From: Chrysoperla carnea
Lineage: Eukaryota > Arthropoda > Insecta > Neuroptera > Chrysopidae
Assembly (NCBI RefSeq): GCF_905475395.1
Contig: NC_058337.1
Coordinates: 91,010,368-91,074,367, forward strand
DNA: 64,000 bases
Direction: 5' to 3'
Shown here: positions 1 to 12,919 of the stretch, piece by piece
Numbering within the stretch: the first letter of the stretch is position 1
Layout of the letters: each line of letters begins with the position of its first letter
Position numbers and translations under genes: made by a program
The notes under the pieces: generated by a model
What the model was told of the DNA's origin: nothing
The model's database searches: none
What the model saw: the letters and a program-made list of their open reading frames with translations, nothing else

Positions 1-589
1 GGAGTTTAAGTTTTTTACCGGGTATAGTTAATTTTCTTTCTGGGATTATTGTCTGAGCTATCAACGCCCAATGTTTATGAGTAATAAACTTAATTTTTAT
101 TAGGTTAGAAACTAGATGAATTTAGAATGGAAATGTCCCTGCTTTCAAACGAAATTTGAATGTCATCATGCCAAGTTTTAGGATCACAATTGAATAGCAC
201 CTATCCCTACGTCTCCTTACTTCATTTTATTACCTTAAAAATTCGCGTAATTTACTTGTCCAATTAAAAAGATGTGTTTATTTTGTACAATATGATGATA
301 TAGTACTTAGTAATTAAATGCCTAAGTAAAGAGTAAATCATCAACCATAAAAAAGAACATGTATAAATAAAATGTATATTTTATAAGGTTTTTCCTCAAA
401 AAATAATTTTGGTATAACTTGAATTGTGATTCAAGAAAGGTTCAGGTTAAATTAAGCGTGTTATGCTGTACACACACGGCAATGTTTTGAATATTTTTCT
501 GAATTATATCTAAAACAGCAATGACGTTGTTACAAGAAACATTTTATCTTGAGATGTTTAACACTTTTTTTAAAACCCGACTAACAAAG
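1..589. other. AT-rich intergenic DNA, nothing recognised
   Basis: I see no coding frame, RNA gene or clear repeat here. Base composition is like the rest of the host DNA. Confidence 0.5.
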
Positions 590-930
590 AGAGCGGTTAT
601 TAAGTTTAAGGTGTCTATCTGTTCTATCTGTGTGGTTGTCTGTTTGTCTGTGGAATCGTAGCTCTAAACAGATTAACCGATTTTGACTTATTTTTAACCC
701 ACGAATTCAAAAATAAGTAAGACCGCTATGTGTGTGTGTGTCTGTCTGTGGCATCGTACCGCCTAAACGGATGAATAAAATTTGAAATTTTGTTTCGTTT
801 GAAAGGTAACTTAATGGTTAGTGTTCTTAGCTATCTTTCAAGTGCGAGTTTAGGATTCCGTACACGTAAAACTAAACAATTGGCCATGATCTTCAAAATC
901 AGTTCAATTTGGAAAACTCTTTAAGGAACA
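590..930 (+). repeat. Dispersed repeat family A, two adjacent partial copies
   Basis: A TCTG-rich start is followed by a recurring core resembling ggcatcgta, then cctaaacggatgaa, then a tail with gtgttcttagct and a phrase like gattccgtac. The same core recurs at 41592-41800, 46545-46865 (minus), 49975-50190 and 50380-50560, which shows a dispersed family. The first copy (590-700) is shorter and closest to 50380-50560. I see no coding capacity, so a short non-autonomous element is likely; its class is unresolved. Confidence 0.7.
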
Positions 931-2915
931 AGGTAATTTATTCACCATCGTCAAAGAAATTTATAATACTTTTTGCATTAGGAGTTTTTGAATAAGAGTT
1001 TTTCATGGTAAAAAAATGTTGTGTTTGATTAATGTGTACTGAAAATACCCTTATGCGAATCTGACTATCAAACATTTTTGCATGATCAATGTATATTAAA
1101 ATGTCTTTCAATGAAACAAAATGTTTTATCAAAATACCGACAAAATCATCGAAAATATTCCGTATCTTCCTAGTGCGACTTCCTTGACGTATAATTCAAT
1201 TTTTATTTTCCCAATGTTTTAAAGGTATGAGATTGCAAGTACGTACAAACAGTCTTATCCCAATCTCGAGAGCAAGAGCTACATTTGAAAACTAATTGTC
1301 AAAATAACCAATATACTAAAATTTTAAAAATATATTTTCGTCACAACCAGGTCCAGGTCAGATACATTTGGTAATATTTATTTTATATTTATTTCGATAA
1401 TATTTTGATAGTTTATATTTTACAATGAAAATTTTGATTTTATTATTAAGCTACTTTAAATCAAAGACTGGTTTTGGAACAGTAAACAACCCTGCCTCTA
1501 AATATTCAGTTCAATGAATGCAATTTGATGCATAACCAAAGTATATTTAAGAAGGGATTTGCAGATGTAAGTTTAAGAGGCTTTTTCCAAACTTTGGAAC
1601 AAAACTTGATGTAATAAATGAATTTTGAAAAATATTGTAAGCATGTACGAATCATGTATGTTTTGCAATATTTATAAATAGTAGTGTTTTGTTTCTCAAT
1701 CGACGTCAAAGCATTGAAAAATAAAAAACAACGGATATGAGATTCTATGTTTACAACATTATCTAATTTAAACACAGTTTTAAGGAAAACTTAAGCTTTT
1801 ATTCTATAACAAGTAAGTTTCAACAGGACATAATCGAAATCCCCTTGTTTTTAAATGATATTTCCAAGCGCTTCCACCAATATTGAAATAAAAAAATGCA
1901 AACAATCCTTACCAATTTCATTGTGGCAAATTTTTCTAAACTAAGAAAAGCACTAAAACACAACTTTTTTTTAATAATTAAAAGATGTTTTTCTCGCGTT
2001 TTAATCAAATGATAAGGCAATTATGATTATTATTTCTAAAAAACTCACAGTATTTATATACACAATTATAATATTACCATTATAATGAAATTACCTCCCT
2101 CTTTTCATACTTTTGTAAAAATTATGTACCTATGCATATGTATTATATGTGTATAAGTAAATGTAATATATATTATTTGAAGTATCTATTGAATCTTGAA
2201 TACATCATCTTCATTTAGTGTAATAATCAAATATAAGTTATACACTTGTTGGCAAAACAACTGAGTCATTTGATTGAAACACTATGCAACTAAGTAAAGT
2301 TGTTTTTATTTCACTGGGTTCGCAGTAATTATCTTTTGCTACCTTAAAACTATATGAAATATCGAAATGAAATTGTTCTATCGCATCAAGTTTAATAGTG
2401 AAACGCATTTAATGATTTTACTTAAAATTACCTACATAATTGGTGACATTAATTGTTATTCTACATGAAAAAAAACTATTTTTTCGAACGATGGGCTTTT
2501 CTCTTATAGTCAGTAGTGGCGATATCCCTATGGAGGCTCCAACAGTAGTCTCGTATTTTTCAATTTCTTTTTCAACCTTTCACCCTGTTCATCACTTACT
2601 AAACCCATGTTATCAGAAAAGAAACTTAAATGGGAGTGTAAAAAATGAATTTTCAACGACATGGCATATTGCATCCTAGTTTTTGATACGCATCCAGCAT
2701 CCGGTTAATTTTTTCATGGGTGATTTTGTGATTTGTGATAGCCGAGAAAATTGATTTTGTGTTATGTAAATACGTATTTCGACTACAATCTAGTAATCAT
2801 CAATTTGAATTTACTAATCGTAATTACTCGTTGCAGTAGAGACCATCATTAAATTTTGTAGGATCGAGTGACATACACTACTTATAAGATTACGATTACC
2901 TAATTCATACTAAGC
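931..2915. other. AT-rich intergenic DNA, no gene recognised
   Basis: Short open frames occur but none has a recognisable domain, and all look like chance frames in AT-rich DNA. No convincing repeat structure was seen. Confidence 0.5.
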
Positions 2916-3175
2916 CCTAGTAGCTCAGTTGGTAGAGCGTAATCTATCCCGTCCTCGGTATGCCTAGGGTAGCGGATTTCATTACCGCCGTTACAACAAC
3001 AAAATTATTTAAATTATAAATGGTTGAAATGGGCTGGTGTGGTGCTTGGTATGTGCATGAAGGAGGTGTACTCAGATTCTAAAAATAATTGAGGAGCTGA
3101 TAAATGAAATTATCAGCGGAAAAGGTGGTAAAGCACATATATGGTATCACAATGGCCTCACAATATAACCTAACT
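2916..3175 (+). mobile_element. tRNA-derived SINE, copy 1
   Basis: A pol III A-box-like sequence, tagctcagttgg, lies at 2921-2932. It is followed by a tRNA-like body whose B box is degraded, then a non-tRNA body containing ggctggtgtggtgcttggta and ending near tggtatcacaatgg. The same body occurs at 58889-59315, with an intact B box, and its 3' part occurs at 38545-38660. Shared order of head and body across copies supports one SINE family. Exact ends and target duplications were not resolved. Confidence 0.75.
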
Positions 3176-5155
3176 ATACCCTAATTCATAGAAATGATGA
3201 ATGGTAGTCGAAGAACGTATTTATATAATAAAAGATTGATTTAGGAAATTTGGGAAAAAATCGAAGTGTAATACTTTAATTCGGTTTCAAAAAAAACAAT
3301 AAATAGGAAATGAAATTGCTGAAAAATTAATATTTTAGGATTCACTTAATTTATTGCGAAAAATTAAATAATGATTCATGTAAAATTACCTCTTTTATAC
3401 GTATTATGTTTAATCTATTTCACCTAGTAGTCGTTCAAATAGCTCAAATCGTGTTCACATAACTCAAGATCAAACATCTTTTTGGACAAAATGTCTCATA
3501 ATTTTTTAACATCATACATCTCTGCGAAAACAGAAAATACGTTTTAACGCAAAATTTTATTAGCAAAAAATAAACTTAAGGGAGATAAGTGATAAAAAAT
3601 TTATAATCGTATACTTATGGTTTTGCCATGCCAAACAAAGGAGCAATCTTTTACAGATAATTTTGTGACATTGAATATTTTCTTACATCGAAGTTTTGCA
3701 AAATTAAAATCGTTCCCTAATCTGGTTGGGTGTAATTCCAACATGACAAATGGTATAGGTATCCAGACTATTGTACTTCAAATGTGAGTAGAAAACTCTG
3801 TGTCGGTGCAAATGGTTTCCACTGTACTCAATATAAATAATATCGGTAGTGGTTTTTTGTTTCTTGTATATTAATTACAAGAAATAATTTTTTTATTATC
3901 AACTTTAAATACAAAATAAATACTAATAATAATGTATTGAATTGTACGTTGTGTATGTCGGTCAGTAATCACATTAAAAAAATCTTCTTTTGTAATATTT
4001 AAAAAAAAATATTATACACAAAAATTGACAGTGTATAAATTTGTTTGTTTGATTATTGAAATCTAAAAGAAATGCCGTCAATTGATTAATAATCAGCACA
4101 CAAATATATGCTGCTGTTAAATGTCACATAATAAAAGTAAAGTTTTTCTAATCATAATGTCTCACGGGCATAAGGAAGACGCATTAATCGTTTTTAGGTT
4201 TTAGTGTTTCAAAATTCGAGAATTCGAAATAAAAATATGTCTTTGGAATAACGTTTTTGTGATTTAGGTGTAGATTAATAAATTTACATCTACCCTGTTT
4301 TCTGTCTCATGCTGTATCATTTAAGGCTTATCATGCGGGCTAATGACAAAAAACAGTTTAAAAAAAATATCGTTTTTAACATAAATTTTGATCAGCATAT
4401 AATTTGTATATCATATCTGTATAAATTACTGTTGATACTTAAATAATATTTATATAGCCTGTTTTTGGCCACAGGTACTACACTACGAAATTCCTCACGG
4501 GTCGAGCTAATCCCTTCTTAGTTTTTTGAATAGAAATAGATTCTCTAAGATTATCCTTTGCAATGTCTGGATTTTATATATGAGATGTTCATTCTCGATA
4601 TGAATTTTACATGCCGAAGGCAAGCAATTTTATTATCTCTAGTATTTACGAGAAAAGTCTTCTTATCAATTTTCATCAAGTATCACTGTTAAAATTTATG
4701 TGAATTAATGTCCTCTGAATTCATTTAATGAATATTATCGCTTGAGAAAATAATGATTCGAACTAGATCTAAATAATGAAAAATAAATTTATAGGCAATT
4801 TTTTCATTTTTATTAAATATTTACTAAAAAAAATATAAATTTAGCATATAAAATTATAATTATTACCTTGGCTAGTCAGATAGCCTAAGGTTAACAAGTG
4901 CCTTCCTCTAAATTTCCTTTCACTGTATTCTATTTTTAGCACTTTAACGACCATCTCTTTCTTTGATGGGTAAAAAATTTTACTCTAATGAATTCATTCA
5001 CCGCAGTTTAGTAGTTTAGCAATTTTATTCTCTCTGAAAGCTAGTAGATTATGAAATAGAATTTTTTGATCATGTTATCGATATTCGACGTTCATTCTAA
5101 TTATATAGGCTGTCCATTTCATTCTGTTAACTTTGATGTATTTTAAAAGTCTGCC
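3176..5155. other. AT-rich intergenic DNA, no gene recognised
   Basis: Nothing beyond homopolymer runs and AT-rich sequence was seen. Confidence 0.5.
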
Positions 5156-5156
5156 A

Positions 5157-5545
5157 AGCTTACCTAGTTCCATTTGCGAACTGCAAGTTGCTCCTCAAGG
5201 AGGATATCTTAAAAAAGGCCAATCGTAGATGGAGGGAGGAACGAACTTGTGGTACTACAAGGCAGATATGGTCTGAGTATAATCGTAGGCGTTCCGAAGA
5301 TCTTATATCACTTCTAAGGGCCTATATTAGCAAAGTTTTTCTTCTAAGTGGCGATTAGGAGGAGACAATGTCTCATCTTCTCTGTCACCGCCCAGCTCTT
5401 GTCATGAGAAGATGGGCTTACTTGAGGCAGCCTCTCTTTGACGACCTCTCCGACCTAAAGTCCGTCGACGTCAAAGCACTCCTGCTGTTAAGAACAGCTA
5501 GAAATGGTTCATGTAGTAGTGGGCTGGAATTGGGCCTACCCTAAG
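5157..5545 (+). pseudogene. Non-LTR retrotransposon (Jockey/R1/I-like) 3' ORF2 remnant
   Basis: The plus strand keeps one frame over most of this stretch. It encodes an RNase H-like end (RWREERTCGTTRQIWSEYNR) followed by the cysteine/histidine tail typical of arthropod LINEs (EETMSHLLCHRPAL) and a leucine-rich C-terminus (SVDVKALLLL). An in-frame TAG stands at 5356-5358, and the usual 40-60 residue segment between the two parts is missing, so this is an internally deleted, dead copy. Family knowledge: such tails end ORF2 of insect LINEs. The 5' end of the remnant is not defined, and the clade assignment is inferred from motif style only. Confidence 0.75.
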
Positions 5546-8050
5546 GTATAAGTATGTCCCACCCCAGGACAACCATTTAACCTAACCTAATCTAATTTTA
5601 CCTACAAACAACCTATAATGCGGAACACTGATCGTCTTTTAATGAAAGACAACAAAACAAATGTAAAATGTCAAAACAAAATTATTGCCTTAATGAAATA
5701 AAAATTATTTTTTCTAAACAATACAATTTTTTTGTTTACATATAATTAGGCAAAAACGAAATTAAAACGACGGGATTTCATTCAGTACTAAATAAAAAAG
5801 TATACAATAAGGAATGAATTGATTTTTTTTGTGTGAATTGTATATATTTTTTCTAATTAATGTTATGAAATACACGCAATATGTATTTTGATCTAGACAG
5901 ATTTTATAAATTATGACAAAAAATTGTGATATAAGATTATATCAGATTGATAAGTATATCTTGTTGATTTGTAAAAAAAAAATATACGTAATTTTTAGAT
6001 CAATAGTTTTTATATCACTTTCTTAATAATGATTTATTGGGTGTGTCAAAGATATAATTCTGTTGATGACTTTTTTTTTTGTTCATGAATATGTGTCAAT
6101 GAAATTAAATAACACCTAATAAAAGACATATTCATTTACATAAATGTTTTAGATGTCTTTTTTTTTAATAACTCAAAGAATAATTAAGCTTTGTTAAGCT
6201 TATAAAGTACATGAATCGCTGTGAAATATTTTGTATTGTATTAAAAGCTTCACAACAAAAATATATTGCTATAGAAGTACCTTGTGTTTGGTACCTACAC
6301 TACTTACAGAAGGTAAATTATCACGTATCCAACGTATTTGGTGTGTTTGACGTGTGTTACTTAAGTAATTAACTAACAGATACCCGCCCGCTTTGCTAGG
6401 CAATTTCTCCTTTAAAAACAAAGACTATCATTAACAAAGACTATATAAATTCTCCTGATTTTTATACTTTTTGTATCAAAATTACCGATTCCACTGACAA
6501 TGAGTTTCGTTAAATTCCAAACCAAATTTTTTTTTTGCTATTTTCTCGATTTTATCAAAGGGTATGTTTTGTCAGAATCCAAATCTATCCTTTGATAATC
6601 GCCACTATAATTTATAAAGCCAAAGCCGTAAATGTTTAGGTTTTATTGAATTCATATTTAGGTTCGGTTGGTTTCGGTTGGTCTTTTTTTCTGTTTCTTG
6701 AACTTTAAAGTGTGACTGATGGTTTATACGTCCATCACATCTTGCACCATCTTGGCGCAACCTATCACGAAATATTTGGTAAGTTCTGATACATCAAATA
6801 TATAGTTCAAATCGGGGTTCGTAAATGACTGGCATTCGTAAGATATAGGTAAGGGTAAATTTTTATTTATCAGTAATATTTCTCATATCGACAGTGAGCT
6901 TTTGTTAGTACCGATCGGTGCAGTAGTTTTAGTGCAAATTAACAGTTTTTTTTATAAGTTTCTTGACAACAGAGCCTCGTACAAATTTGATATATTATTT
7001 ATTATGGTATCACCTAATAAATAAATAAAAATTTGAATTTACAATTTTAAGTTCGGATAGCCAACTCTATCCGACTTTAACATTTACAATCAATGTTTTA
7101 ATAAACAATATTATTGGTACAAGTAAGTGATATTATGGCATGGCGTTAAATAAAATAATATGAATAATAATTATACTATTTGTAGAATGTCTATCTGTCT
7201 ATTCTCGCATTTACATTGAACTATAATATATTTATTTATTTTCTGCATTATTTACTATAAAATAGATAAATATTTCTATAATAAATAGAATGTTGTTATA
7301 TTACTGTTGTCTTCAATAAAAGATAATGTTTATTATTATTATTATTATTATTATTATAGTTGGGTTTGACGATTATTCTGTTATTTTATTCTTGTACATA
7401 AATTTAAAATAAATAAAAAGAGTGTTCATTATACATTTATTTAGTAATGTTTGTATAATTATATGTTTTAAAAACAGCACTACTGTGAAAACAGTAGTAA
7501 TATATCTGCATATGTTATAAATATGCATGAGTAGCGATCACTTATAATGTCAAAAAAACTAAAATACACGTTATTATTAATTTATATATCGTTTTTTGTG
7601 ATGCAGCAAAAACTAGTGATTTGTCTTATCTCGGTTAGAACAGACGCGATACATTTGGTATTGTCCAAAATAAAGGAACGCATAAGTGAGTGTTTTGAAA
7701 AAGAGCAGAAAATATTTAAAACTTTTTTCTTTTTTATATTTAATCGCATTTCTAGGACCATTTTGGATTGAAAATTATAATATTTATGGCAAGATAATTA
7801 CATTCAGCAAAGAGTAAACCGTTTTTAAGTAAATATTTGGCAATAAATGACATAAATTGTAAAAAAAGTTATTTTCTATAAACATTTCAATTAGAATAAA
7901 AAAATTTTGATATAGGTAGCACAGATATTTTTTACAATGATCCTCGCCTCACTTAGTTAGAGAATAAATATCTTTAAACACAGCGCTAAGTTGCTTATTA
8001 CCTAAATTGTTATAACTCTTGGAATGAAAGCAGTAAATTCTAAAAAAATT
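5546..8050. other. AT-rich intergenic DNA with one microsatellite
   Basis: No gene was recognised. The only clear structure is the ATT tract listed separately. Confidence 0.5.
7329..7357. repeat. (ATT)n microsatellite
   Basis: About nine uninterrupted ATT units. Confidence 0.95.
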
Positions 8051-8062
8051 TAAAAAAGTAGC

Positions 8063-8090
8063 AACCACAGTCGTGTCTACGACTGTGGTT
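8063..8090. repeat. Perfect hairpin, 12-bp stem
   Basis: The arm aaccacagtcgt at 8063-8074 pairs exactly with acgactgtggtt at 8079-8090 across a 4-nt loop. It is GC-richer than its surroundings. It is not followed by a T tract, and its function is unknown. Confidence 0.85.
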
Positions 8091-8856
8091 TCTAGATCGA
8101 AATCTCCCTGTCTGTCTCATTGTTTCTCTATCTCTTTCCATCATCAAAATCTCAATACTAAAATGATATTATCTATTGAATGAGATATTGAGATTGTGAA
8201 AATAAACAAGAATTAATTGTATTATTACATTATAATATGATAATATTGTAATAATTAGATTATTTTATACTTTATTATAAAATTAAAAACAAAAATCATT
8301 ATAAATTTACTGGATTATTTTTTAATTTTAATATCATTTATAATAATTTATCTAGTATCTTCTATATAATTTTTAATAAATAAATATTTTTCCTAAAATA
8401 TTAAATCAAATTTAGGGGGAAGAGTTGCTTTTGCATTTGGAACAATTTGCCTTGCCTCGCCTCGATTTTTGTTACCATATACCTCGCATTGCCTCGGAAC
8501 TATAGCTGTAAAATATTGAAACTGTTGCCTGTAAAAAGGAGCTGTAGCCTGTAAAATATTGACCGAACTTTGTTTCTCGCTTCTACTTCGAAAAGAACTG
8601 AATATTATAAGCGAATTACCTGGAATTAATATAATTTTCTAAAATTTGTGTAGTTAGCTCTACCATTTATACTAAATGTAGTTTATCATAGAACATAGCA
8701 TTGGAAAACTATAGGCATAAGAATTTAAGTGGCAAAAGGATAACCATAAACATTTTCTATTTTTTAGAATTTTTGAAGAATTTTTGTGGTAATTGATAGT
8801 ACGAAAGTGAATTAATAATAAACTATAAAAAATTAGTTATAGGAGACTACAATGAC

Positions 8857-8926
8857 TGACTAAACGACAAAGTCATTTGGTTTGTCGTTTAGTCAAACTG
8901 GGTGTGTGTGTGTGTGTGTGTGTGTG
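8857..8926. repeat. 15-bp perfect hairpin followed by a (GT)n tract
   Basis: The arm at 8857-8871 (tgactaaacgacaaa) is exactly complementary to 8881-8895, with a 9-nt loop. A run of about 12 GT units follows at 8902-8926. Confidence 0.9.
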
Positions 8927-9164
8927 ACCAACCGTATGGTACTTTTGTGGACATTTGAGTGTTTCTGTTTGCCAAATTTTTGTCATTATATTTCTTTACT
9001 ATATACACACTTTGTACACATTTGACATATACAAATTAATGTATAGTTCGCAGCCAATATTTTCAATAATATTTTTACCATACTCCAATCAAATTAGATA
9101 GAATTTTATATGATGTACTGAATTTTTGGAGGCAGCGTCATGATTTGCATTTTTTTTTAACATA

Positions 9165-9306
9165 TTCAATAGAAAATTTGTTTACATATAAAATTTCGTG
9201 GGAGAAACCTATATATATTAACAAACTCATTTTGGAAAGAACAGGCCAAGGCTATATAGATTTCTTCCACGAAATTTTAATGTAAGAAAGTTTTCTATTC
9301 GATACA
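9165..9306. repeat. Foldback repeat, about 45-bp imperfect arms
   Basis: The sequence starting aatagaaaattt near 9168 is the imperfect reverse complement of the stretch ending near 9304. Both arms contain aaatttcgtgg-type sequence. About 50 bp separates them. This is consistent with a small MITE or a relic of one. No target duplication was identified. Confidence 0.6.
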
Positions 9307-12300
9307 TTTTGTGTAAAGAAAACATAAAAATCATGCCGCGAACACATTCGATGGGTGCGTTTCTTTGGGACGTACAAATGTTTTATATTTTAAAATAATA
9401 ATTTTTCGATTTTATAAAGAAAAATAATTGGTTTTTCGTGTCGTAAATAACTGGTTTTCCGTATTGGAAAATGACTATTTTTTCATGTTGGAGGCAACTA
9501 GATTTCAAGTGTTTCTTTTACCAGTAAAAACAAATAAATATAAATAACTGTAAACTTTTATTATGCTTTGACTGTACATATTTACATAGACAATATTATT
9601 ATTTAAACATCATTTAATGATTAAACAAACAGTAATTGATTGACCCCTGATCGACCTGATCAAATATCTATATACAACAAATGATCTTTTCTTATTATTA
9701 CTTTATGTACTTTAAAATGTCAATTTACAATTTCTCTACGTGGGTGCATGATGTTGTAGTACCTTCTTCTATCTTTTACATTCTTCTTACTTATTATTCT
9801 CTTATTGTAGTTTTATAAAATGGTATAAAGAGATTTTTTACGAAATTTTGTCAGATACTTCTAAATATAAATAGTTAAAATTATGAGAATTTTAATTTAT
9901 AAAGATTGAAATGAAGTGAATGGGGTTATTTATTACACAGATCTCATGATGAACATGTCAAGGTTGAAAGGTTATAATTAATACTTACATTGGTGTTTTA
10001 TGAATTATAAGAAATACTAGATGATCTTTAATTAATATGTTTAAAAAAAACCGTTATTTGTCATTTTTTTCAATTATGCAATTATAAGCAATTAATATAA
10101 GTTATTACAACTTTTGATTTTTATAGTGATGTATGCAAATTGCTAAATGACTATTTTCTGCGTATCCTCTTATTTTATTGGAAAATAGTAATGACATTTT
10201 AGTAGGAAAAGTAAGCATGTGGCATCATTTTCAGTTTTTCATAGAAATATCCATTTTTATTATCCCTAAGATCGATTTCGTTAACTTAGAAGAGATAGAA
10301 AAAGATATTTTATTTTTACGCTATACGCTATAGTTATTTAACAATCATATTCAAAGACGCAAACCTATCTTGTGTCTAAAGACTTCCAAATAAGCGGCCA
10401 TAAAATAAAATTAGTAGTAGTTCATGAGAAGTGAATAAATTTATTGGTAGGTATACGGAACCATTAGGGCTTAGACTATTTATAATTTTTTTAGACAGTC
10501 GGCAGTAATATTTCTGTACTATGACTGATATGACTGTACTTTGTGGTCGAGTATAATATGACTACATATAGTTGATGACACAACTGCGAATTTGTAATCC
10601 AATTAATAAAATTTTCCTGAAATTTTAACCCATTTTGCCTCTATTGTAACATTACATGAGTTTTCTCTCATGTAATTAACAAATTCTCGATGTTTCAACT
10701 ATTTATTAGCTAGAGATAGAGAGCCTATTAAAATTTTTAATTCTTTAGTAATGATTTTGAGACAACCTCTATACGTAATTCAATAATTCACAAATGAGGC
10801 AAGAAATTCACTTGATTCAAGTTAAATTTGTTTTGAAAAATGATATAAGCTTTGAGAAATTATACGTTAAAATTGCTTCTATAATTTCAGAAAATACAGA
10901 ATATTTCAAAAACCTTGTGAAGTCAAAGTGAAAAGTTAAAACAAATGTAAAGGTAAACCCTGAAGAAAAAAACCTTTATTTTGATCGTAGAACCTCAAAA
11001 AGAAATAATAAACCGGATTTTGATGCATTTGTGTTGTAATCTTCCGTGTTGTATACAGCCGTTTGTCCATAAGGCTAATGTCAATTCATCAAAAATTGAT
11101 AAAAGTTTCTCAAAATTTTCCACGGTAACCAATATTGGTTTATACAATTTTCATTCAGGAGATTATTATCTACAAGGAAACATATATCATATCCCATGGC
11201 GGGACATGAAAGTTCGTCCTTTTACAACTTCACTTTTTACACTCTACATATGAAATATATCAGAGTGAATAAAGTCTAGTCCCAAGTTTTTAACACTTCA
11301 AATCACCAACTTATATCGAATTCAAATATGTATAGCATATTTAAGGCCGTAAAAAGTGAGTTAATGAGCAACATAGATCAAGTGGGTTTTCATCTTGTAA
11401 ACTGTAATAGATAGAACAAAAGTTTAAATATAAAATTGCCCTTATAAAAAAATAACTTTTTGGTGGAAATATTTTCGTAAAAAGGAAACTGAAGTTTCCT
11501 TCCAGAGTTAAAAATTTGTAGATAGCCTCAAATTGTGATTTAATTGATTCTTATTTCATGTTAAACCCACCTGATAATATTAATGGAATAAAAGCGGATC
11601 AATTTGTGGGGAAATTATGTATCTTAGTATGTAGATGGCCTACATTTCATTCTATAAGAATGTTTTTGTTTTCTTTTTATAAAAATATTTTGAATAATTA
11701 ACTCATTCAATTGTTTGTTTTCACTTGTTTTTATGCGAATAAGTCACCTTCAACCATATTCACGTTATTAATATTTATAGAAGGTATAGGTAAGTAAGTA
11801 AATACCATCTTTTATAAAATTCTTATTTTTATAGATTGATAGTTTAGATGATTTTAATGTTAATATATTATGTTATTGGAGGTGTGGTTCTTACCTTTTT
11901 AAACTGTTTAAAGATGATATTATTACTATTAAACTCAAAGAATACAACAACCTTCAGATAACGTTGCTTCTATCTTAAAGTAATCGTATTTATATGTGAA
12001 AAGTGAATAGCTTTCATTCGTCGTCGAGGGCTAATGCCCGTGGCACTTAACGCAAATTTCAAGTTTGGGTAGTAAATTGTAAAAGTTTATACTTTCAGAG
12101 CTTGAGTAAGGTTCTCAGTTTTTAAAATTTGCCTAGTGTTCATATAATGGACTGTAATTGAATTTTAACGACCAGATTCATTGATGTATAGTATAATTTG
12201 TAATAAAAAGAATGTTTCATTTAAATCAGTCACTTGAAAAATGATCTGAATGAAAGTTTTTTGATTGCAAGGAGGGCATATGGTAGAAACCTTAAAGTTG

Positions 12301-12913
12301 ACGTGGATCTTTTAGGCCATGTGTAAGTCAACTCAATTTTCTAGCGATAAAAGATAGAGGTGTGTGTACATCAAATCAGTACAAAAGTAGCGCCTTGTAA
12401 AAATACAAACAATTTTGTTGGAAACATTTTTCCACAAAATTGATAAAAATTCATTTGGCAAAAAAGCATTACTTTTTTTGTACAATTTTCCCCAATATTT
12501 TAATTAGAAAGTCATTAATTTCTGGTACTCTTAAAGCTGGTACTGGTAAAATTAAAGCTTCTAAAATAGAATGATTACAATTTTAAAAAAAGTTCTTAAT
12601 ATCTGGTTGTTTTACAAGTGATGAACGCACATAGAAAAAAAAACTACTTTTTTGTTATATTATTGTAGAAGATATAATATATATTAGTTTGAAATATAAT
12701 ATCATCAAATATAAATTTATTATAAATAATTTATTTATTAGTTTTATAGATTTTAATGATTGTAACCCAAATGTTGCATACCATGTGTATACGTAATGTT
12801 ATCTAAAGTACTACGCATTAGAAAATAGATTTTTGACCTGAAAGAAAATTTGTATAATTTTGATGTAAAACTGATGTGCGTTAATTACTGATTGTTCTAA
12901 ATATTAATCTAAT
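9307..12913. other. AT-rich intergenic DNA, no gene recognised
   Basis: Open frames here (for example around 10981-11253) have no domain signature and no start or splice context that argues for a gene. A 10-bp hairpin at about 10651-10680 is the only other structure noticed. Confidence 0.45.
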
Positions 12914-12919
12914 TATGTT
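12914..12919. repeat. Target-site duplication, left copy (tatgtt)
   Basis: Six bases immediately left of the element terminus match the six bases immediately right of it (26508-26513). A 6-bp duplication is the known hallmark of Maverick/Polinton integration. Confidence 0.9.

Noticed and set aside
10981..11253. 90-residue plus frame
   Set aside because: No ATG at its start and no domain.
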